A stretch of DNA of 64,000 bases from the NCBI GenBank assembly GCA_009667805.1, contig CM019069.1, positions 59,265,422 to 59,329,421 of the forward strand, given 5' to 3'. Numbering within the stretch: the first letter of the stretch is position 1; each line of letters opens with the position of its first letter. Made by a program: the position numbers and the translations under genes. Origin of the DNA: Leptobrachium leishanense. Its lineage: Eukaryota; Chordata; Amphibia; Anura; Megophryidae. The notes below the pieces were generated by a model. The model saw only the letters and a program-made list of their open reading frames with translations. It searched no databases and was not told where the DNA came from. This document shows positions 58,677 to 64,000 of this stretch, piece by piece.

Positions 58677-58958
58677 TACAGTGGTTGCAATTTGTGCAAC
58701 TGGAGCAATCGACATTCACAGCTCAGATCATAATGGTGAGCACACATATAACATTTATTAATTAAAAGCTGTTTATAATCTCAAACAGCCAATCTCCAGC
58801 TCCCTATCATAAATCAATTAAGGAATATCCAAAACATGTTGATGGAGACCTAATGGAAGAGAACCTGTGCTAATTCACCTAGCTAGCATCCCCCTGGGCC
58901 TACACTTGCATTTCTTTCGCAGGTTAAAATACAATGATTTCCTTGTCTCTATTCTACA
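58677..58958. other. No gene seen
   Basis: Short unique-looking AT-rich stretch between a MITE and the Tc1 element. Confidence 0.5.
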
Positions 58959-59205
58959 TATATTATCTCACAGTAGTGAGTACACCCCTCACATTTTTGT
59001 AAATATTTTATTATATCTTTTCATGTGACAACACTGAAGAAATGACACTTTGCTACAATGTAAAGTAGTGAGTGTACAGCTTGTATAACAGTGTCAATTT
59101 GCTGTCCCCTCAAAATAACTCAACACACAGCCATTAATGTCTAAACCGCAGGCAACAAAAGTGAGTACACCCCTAAGTGAAAATGTCCAAATTGGGCCCA
59201 AAGTG

Positions 59206-59812
59206 TCAATATTTTGTGTGGCCACCATTATTTTCAAGCACTGCCTTAACCCTCTTGGATATGGAGTTCACCAGAGCTTCATGGGTTGCCACTGGAGTCC
59301 TCTTCCACTCCTCCATGATGTCATCGCGGAGCTGGTGGATGTTAGAGACCATGCTCTCCTCCACCTTCCGTTTGAGGATGCCCCACAGATGCTCAATAGG
59401 GTTTAGGTCTGGAGACATTCTTGTGCATCATCTTTAGAAGAGGCTTCCTTCTGGGAAGACAGTCATGCAGACCAATTTGATGCAGTGTGCGGCGTATGGT
59501 CTGAGCACTGACAGGCTGACCCACCACCCCTTCATCCCCTGCAGCAATGCTGGCAGCACTCATACATCTATTTCCCAAAGACAACCTCTGGATATGACGC
59601 TGAGCACGTGCACTCAACTTCTTTGGTTGACCATGGCAAGGCCAGTTGTGAGTGGAACCTGTCCTGTTAAACCGCTGTATGGTTTTGGCCACTGTGCTGC
59701 AGCTCAGTTTCACGGTCTTGGCAATCTTCTTATAGCCTAGGCTATCTTTATGTAGAGCAACAATTCCTTTTTTTTTTAGATCCTCAGAGAGTTCTTTGCC
59801 ATGAGGTGCCAT
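59206..59812 (-). pseudogene. Tc1 transposase with catalytic core deleted
   Basis: From the Met at 59812 the frame gives the paired-like helix-turn-helix DNA-binding region (LSEDLKKKGIVALHKDSLG, KTIQRFNRTGSTHNWP, then QTIRRTLHQIGLHDC). It reaches LLKMMHKN and then, near 59419, jumps to the C-terminal block NPIEHLWGILKRKVEE in another frame. The segment with the first two catalytic Asp residues is missing, while the region with the final acidic residue remains. Family members are about 340 residues, and roughly 130 are lost here. It can bind ends at best and cannot cut. Confidence 0.9.
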
Positions 59813-59899
59813 GCTGAACTTTCAGTGACCAGTATGAGAATGAGAGCAATAACACCAAATTTAACACACCTTCTCCCCATTCAGACCTTGTAACACTAA

Positions 59900-60325
59900 G
59901 GCTAGGGTCAGACGAACGCATTTTTCGCGTCGTCCGTGAAAAAGTGCGGTCGAACGAATGGACGTATTTTTCACGGAATACGCGATAGCGGTCATACGAT
60001 GCGCATTTTCGTCCGTGATTTTGTACGGATCATCAATAAAACCCTTTTTGCGTCTGGACGTTATGTTGGCCGGACGTGTGCAGCGTCTGACGTCTCCCAA
60101 TCACGCAAACATGCGGCTATGCGGCCGCAGCGCACTCTGTACGTCAGTAGTAGCGGTTTGACGTTCTCGAAAAAATGCGTTCGTTTGCCACTTGCGTTGC
60201 ACGGACGAACTTTCGTGCGGCCGTTCGTCGTATGTTCCCCGGCATTGGATGTCATTTGCTGCTAGCACGGCCGTGATTTTGTGCGGCTAAACGCACGTGA
60301 AAAATGCGTTCATCTGACCTTAGCC
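59900..60325. mobile_element. Harbinger deletion derivative inside Tc1 (TAA target)
   Basis: The ends GGCTAGGGTCAGACG and CATCTGACCTTAGCC have a perfect TAA at 59897-59899 and 60326-60328. Joining the flanks restores a continuous Tc1 sequence with one TAA, which confirms the boundaries. Confidence 0.93.
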
Positions 60326-60552
60326 TAACAAGTCACATGACACCGGGGAGGGAAATGGCTAATTGGGCCAAATTTGGACATTTTCACTTAAGGGTGTACT
60401 CACTTTTGTTGCCAGCGGTTTATACATTAATGGCTGTGTGTTGAGTTATTTTGAGGGGACAGCAAATTTACACTGTTATACAAGCTGTACACTCACTACT
60501 TTACATTGTAGCAAAGTGTCATTTCTTCAGTGTTGTCACATGAAAAGATATA

Positions 60553-61279
60553 GAGCCCTTTTACATTCTTTGCGCATACGTTTGCGCCCACGCAAAAACG
60601 CATTAACGCGAGGGGCAAAACCCTTTGTGCAGAACGTCGTATTACAATCTCAGCGCAACAAACGCACGTAAACGTCTACCGCGGGTAAACCTGCGTGAAC
60701 GCTGCGCGAACTTACTGTACTTCGCGCGTCCTATACTTAACATTGTGAGCGCAAATGCATTTGTGCGCTGGTACGCGGATGGTATTACAATCTATGCAAA
60801 TTTTTAACACACAGCCTTTTCGCGCATAATTTTAGCAACTCCTAAAAGCTGGTGTTAAAGGCAAATTCTATCAACCTGGCCGAAACCAAATACACCAGCC
60901 CAAAAAAAAAGTATAGTTACACATTCTACACATACCAAACCAATAAAATGGAGAAGTTGTGTGGGTTTTTTTTATTGATGCAGCATATATGCTCAGATTG
61001 ACTTTGACAGGCGCAAAACCTTAACGTGAGACAATTGTGGTTCTTAATTCTGATTGGCTGAGTCGTGTTAAAAAAACAGTCCGCACACTGATTTCTGCGC
61101 GCAAAGTTGCTGCGTGCGCGTTTTTGCGCGTCCGTTTCACGCGTGTTATTTTTTGAAGAATGAAAAAACGCGTGAGGATTGGAATACCAGCGTTGTTTTA
61201 CGCGCGTCAACTTTTAACGCTTCGCGCAAAAATTCATGCGTTCTGCGGGCGTTTTTGCGTGAAGAATGTAATAGGGCCC
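60553..61279. mobile_element. GGGC-type MITE inside Tc1 (ATA target)
   Basis: The ends are GAGCCCTTTTACATTC and GAATGTAATAGGGCCC. ATA lies at 60550-60552 and 61280-61282. The matching Tc1 arm at 59003-59020 shows the uninterrupted site with a single ATA, so the 3-bp duplication is directly demonstrated. Confidence 0.92.
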
Positions 61280-61335
61280 ATAATAAAATATTTACAAAAA
61301 TGTGAGGGGTGTACTCACTTCTGTGAGATACTGTA

Positions 61336-61909
61336 TATAATAGAACACATTTGTCCCATGCGTGTCCAAACTTATAAAACTACTGTATTGCATTTCAACT
61401 TTAGCTCGGAAAAGAAAACAATTATTTATTCACTAATTTAGTGATCTGGAAATAATATAAACTGCATCCTTAATAAACAGGTAGTTTCGAAAACTGACTT
61501 CTATTGTACTGACTTCTTTTATAAAGTGCCACACTTTAAATGCGTTTATCCAAAAAAAGTATCTTGACTGTGCTCAAGAAATTCACCTAATTCCATCTCA
61601 TTGCATTATGGGAAGGCACCTACTGACAGCATTTATCACAGTTGGTCGGCAGCATTTTACAACCTGGTTCTCATCTTTGCAGCATGCACTGCAATAAATC
61701 TTTACAGATGCATCATATAAAGTGGACAGTCATGAGAATATACACCATAAGGAACTCTCAAGTGGGTCTGCGTACAGGCCAGTAATATGTTACCTAATAG
61801 GAAACATGTTACTGCAATGTTATGTGTTTTTTGCCCGAGAGCCAGTGTTAAGCCAGACAAATACTATCAAGAGCAGCAATCATAGCAATAACTGTACACA
61901 CAATCAGAC
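61336..61909. other. No gene seen
   Basis: AT-rich stretch without recognisable coding or repeat ends. Confidence 0.5.
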
Positions 61910-61912
61910 TAT

Positions 61913-62172
61913 CAGGGTTATTCAGATAAAGGTGAAACTCTGGAGAACATTTGGAGAAGTGAAAATTCTAGGTCAAAACAGCCAAACCAGAAAAAAATCT
62001 CGCATTGAACCCAGGACATACTTGAAAACTGGACAAATCTCAATGTATCCTTCCTGGTAAAATCCTTTATAAATAAATAAATTTATCTCACTTTCCAAAT
62101 CAGCTAGTTTGAACTAGAATTTTCACTTCTCCAAAGGTTCTCCAGAGTTTCACCTTTCTTTGAATAACCCTG
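61913..62172. mobile_element. Short palindromic MITE carrying a LINE tail
   Basis: The ends CAGGGTTATTCAGATAAAGG and CTTTGAATAACCCTG are flanked by TAT at 61910-61912 and 62173-62175. The arms (GGTGAAACTCTGGAGAAC) pair across an L2-like LINE tail inserted at 62011-62083. Confidence 0.85.
62011..62083 (+). mobile_element. L2-like LINE tail
   Basis: A ~73-base 3' fragment from CCAGGACATACTTG to the AAATAAATAAAT run, inserted in the middle of the MITE at 61913. Confidence 0.88.
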
Positions 62173-62368
62173 TATGTAATGGGTTTAAGAATCCCCAGCT
62201 TTTTTGGTATCCTACGGAAATCACTCCTCCTCCTGGTTGGTGGCGAAAAAGACGCAAAACAAAAGAAGCGGAATAAAAAAGGCATTCCAGTTCAGACGCT
62301 GCCGAAAATAATGCCCATTGACGTTTTCAAATGTCCTTTTTAGCAGCAATAAAAAAAATTCAGCTTTA

Positions 62369-62673
62369 GGCCGGGTGCACACTAGACTAGAGTAGACGTT
62401 TTTTTTAACGCACTAACGCGCGTTAAAAAAAAAAACATCGTACCCGACGCTCGTCCACGCCCCCTTGCGTTATCTTCCATAGGAGGATAGCGGAGCACCC
62501 GTCGACGTGAATCCTAGCGTTCTAGAATGGCGATGCACTAGGATTCGCGTCGACGGGTGCTCCGCTATCCTCCTATGGAAGATAACGCAAGGGGGGTAGA
62601 CGAGTGTCGAGTACGATGATTTTTTTTTAACGCGCGTTAGTGCGTTAAAAAAACGTCTAGTGTGCAGCCGGCC
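62369..62673. repeat. Near-perfect 0.3-kb palindrome (fold-back MITE)
   Basis: The ends GGCCGGGTGCACACTAGAC and GTCTAGTGTGCAGCCGGCC begin arms of about 145 bases that pair almost completely, around a short loop near 62528. It contains ACGCGCGTTA and GCTCCGCTATCCTCC strings in both arms. No clear target duplication. Confidence 0.9.
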
Positions 62674-62865
62674 TCTCTTGTACGTTTTCTATTGCTCCTG
62701 GATTGCAATGTTTTTGACAGCTATTGATTTTAGGACTTGGAGCGTCTTTTTTTACATCTGAGTTATTTTTATTGCATCTTGTTTTGCCAGCAACCAGGGG
62801 CTGTTGTCATTTGTATAGTAAACCAACTCATTAAAATCTAAACTGTATTTAGCTGCTGTATCTTA

Positions 62866-63557
62866 TCGCCCCTTTGCAATCTGTAATGAATGCAGGGGCC
62901 AAGCTTATTATTCTCACCACACGCACCTCGCGTATCTCCCCCCTCTGCCGGTCCCTCCATTGGCTTCCTGTACGTTTCAGGATACAGTTTAAAATACTGA
63001 TGCTCACGTTCAAATCACTCAATAACTCAACCCCTCCCTACATGTCTTCGTTACTCCGCAAGCACGTCCCATCTAGACAACTCCGTTCAGCAGGTGATCT
63101 CCACCCCTCATCGGTCTACACATGCACGGCCAACTCTCGCCTCCAAGACTTCTCAAGGGCAGCACCAGTCTTGTGGATTGACTTGTCTCGCCCTATCAAA
63201 CTCTCCACCTTCGGGCCTTCAAGAAATCCCTCAAAACCCATCTCTTCAGATTAGCGTACCGCATCACTGATGCAACTCATCCCTTTGCTCACCTACTCAC
63301 ACTTGATTGAAGCCGCTTCTATGGCCCCACCATTCCCAAACCACTGGCACTAATGATCCTGCTAACTAGTGCAATTCATCTTGTCTTCTTCAACCCCAAT
63401 CCTGTACCCAATCCCCAAGACTGTAAGCTCCTCTGAGCAGGGCCCTCTACACCTCTTGTTTCTATCCTATGTCCGTTTATATGTATTTCGTTCCCTTTGT
63501 TTATTGTAAAGCGCTGCGGAGACTGTTGGCGCTATATAAATGATGACAATAATAATA
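62866..63557 (+). mobile_element. LINE 3' end (second L2/CR1-group family)
   Basis: The reverse transcriptase C-terminus is followed by a 3' UTR with CTGTAAGCTCCTCTGAGC and a terminal GGCGCTATATAAATGATG plus AATAATAATA. The tail differs from the LINE at 1-1127, so it is a separate family. Related inverted tail fragments lie at 38520 and 41497. Confidence 0.82.
62874..63254 (+). pseudogene. LINE reverse transcriptase C-terminal fragment
   Basis: The frame shows the conserved end of L2/CR1-type reverse transcriptases: NAGAKLI, then SRISPLCRSLHWLPVRFR, FKILMLTFKSLNN, PPYMSSLL and DFSRAAPVLW. Near the end the frame is lost (the expected FKKSLKTHLFR-like stretch is read in another frame at about 63220-63255). 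The palm with its catalytic residues is absent because of 5' truncation. The start codon given is not a real start. Confidence 0.82.
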
Positions 63558-64000
63558 CTGTAGATACTCGAGTATACCGCTAGATTTTGGTGAAAAAATT
63601 TACCTTAAAATTGGAGGGGTTGTGTTATATTCGAGACATCTGCATCGTGTGTAAAAAAGTAAAAAAAAAAAAGACTTGCTCGGGATCCCAAGTATCCCGG
63701 AAGTTCCGGTAGTCTCGCTGAAGTGAATGTTAGCTCCCTGATGCTTGCAAACTCTTCAGGAACTCCCAGATTCAGGAGAGGTGGGATCCATCACAGCCAG
63801 AGTGCATGGTCAGTTTAAGCCAATCATCCACCTCGCTCGCCTCCGCCGGCCATCTAACAGCTAGTAAAGAAGAAGAGGTGGCCGGCGGCTTCATACTTAA
63901 TAACAACTGCAGTCATTCTAGAGCAGAGCACCCTGGCCTGAGGGGGAGCCTGACTGTGTTAAGAGAAACTGGAAGGATTTGAATTGTTTACCGGTACAGT
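63558..64000. other. Unclassified repeat reaching the window end
   Basis: It begins with ATACTCGAGTATACC and a string similar to abundant vertebrate repeats of the type CTCGAGTATA. No coding frame is recognisable, and the right part is cut by the window. Confidence 0.45.

Larger units (their letters stand above)
58961..61333 (-). mobile_element. Tc1/mariner element, core deleted, two nested MITEs
   Basis: The inverted ends TATTATCTCACAG...GTGAGTACACCCC and their complement are flanked by TA at 58959-58960 and 61334-61335. Without the nested MITEs at 59900-60325 and 60553-61279 it would be about 1.2 kb. The transposase has lost its middle. The outer inverted repeats are long (over 200 bases, with the AGTAGTGAGTGTACAGCTTG string on both sides). 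Confidence 0.93.

Overview
This window looks like repeat-dense, apparently non-genic DNA from a vertebrate, most likely a frog (inference). The evidence is the mix of elements: an L2-type LINE with a tRNA-derived SINE that borrows its tail, Tc1/mariner, PIF/Harbinger, hAT, TTAA-target MITEs, and two different Ty3/gypsy LTR retrotransposons, all nested in AT-rich DNA. I found no host exon, rRNA, true tRNA gene or CRISPR array. Nearly every long reading frame belongs to a transposon or is a shadow of a tandem repeat.

Layout. 1-1127: 3' part of an L2-like LINE. 1128-2319: two MITEs. 2344-5483: a Harbinger element with both of its genes, the MADF protein on + and the DDE nuclease on -, their exons interleaved. 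6350-19536: MITEs, a SINE, LINE tails and a hAT MITE, including five 3-bp-target MITEs and three deletion derivatives of the Harbinger element. 19546-27957: a Ty3/gypsy element on the - strand with two ~1.1-kb LTRs, a PNMA-like Gag, a GGGAAAC frameshift site, a tRNA-Pro primer site and a degraded Pol. 28075-33528: a second gypsy element on the - strand with 458-bp LTRs that look identical, a SCAN-type capsid, and integrase placed before reverse transcriptase (Gmr1-like order). 33564-42505: MITEs, fold-backs and LINE/SINE fragments. 42506-44010: a second copy of the L2-like LINE. 44274-45351: a solo LTR with a perfect 5-bp target duplication. 46058-53790: a 7.7-kb hAT element with a perfect 8-bp duplication, carrying two large tandem arrays and a degraded BED-type transposase whose N-terminal exon is split by a second hAT MITE (50920-52116), itself holding a long palindrome and a minisatellite. 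53837-58676: more MITEs. 58961-61333: a Tc1 element that has lost its catalytic core and received two MITEs. 61913-64000: a MITE carrying a LINE tail, a near-perfect 0.3-kb palindrome and the 3' end of another LINE.

How the parts relate. The Harbinger element at 2344 supplies the ends of at least five short derivatives here, so donor and offspring can be compared. The LINE at 1 and 42506 supplies the tail of the SINE at 6750 and 53948. Perfect target duplications, plus empty sites readable inside the Tc1 copy, give firm boundaries and an order of events: Tc1 is older than the two MITEs inside it, the large hAT is older than the hAT MITE in its exon, and the Gmr1-like element is among the youngest insertions because its LTRs match throughout.

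Most informative for follow-up: the interleaved Harbinger genes, the SCAN-bearing Gmr1-like provirus, the PNMA-like Gag with its frameshift heptamer, a MITE group with GGGC...ATTAC ends and unconstrained 3-bp target duplications that I cannot assign to a superfamily, and a 13-bp-duplicated snap-back insertion at 35489-35811.
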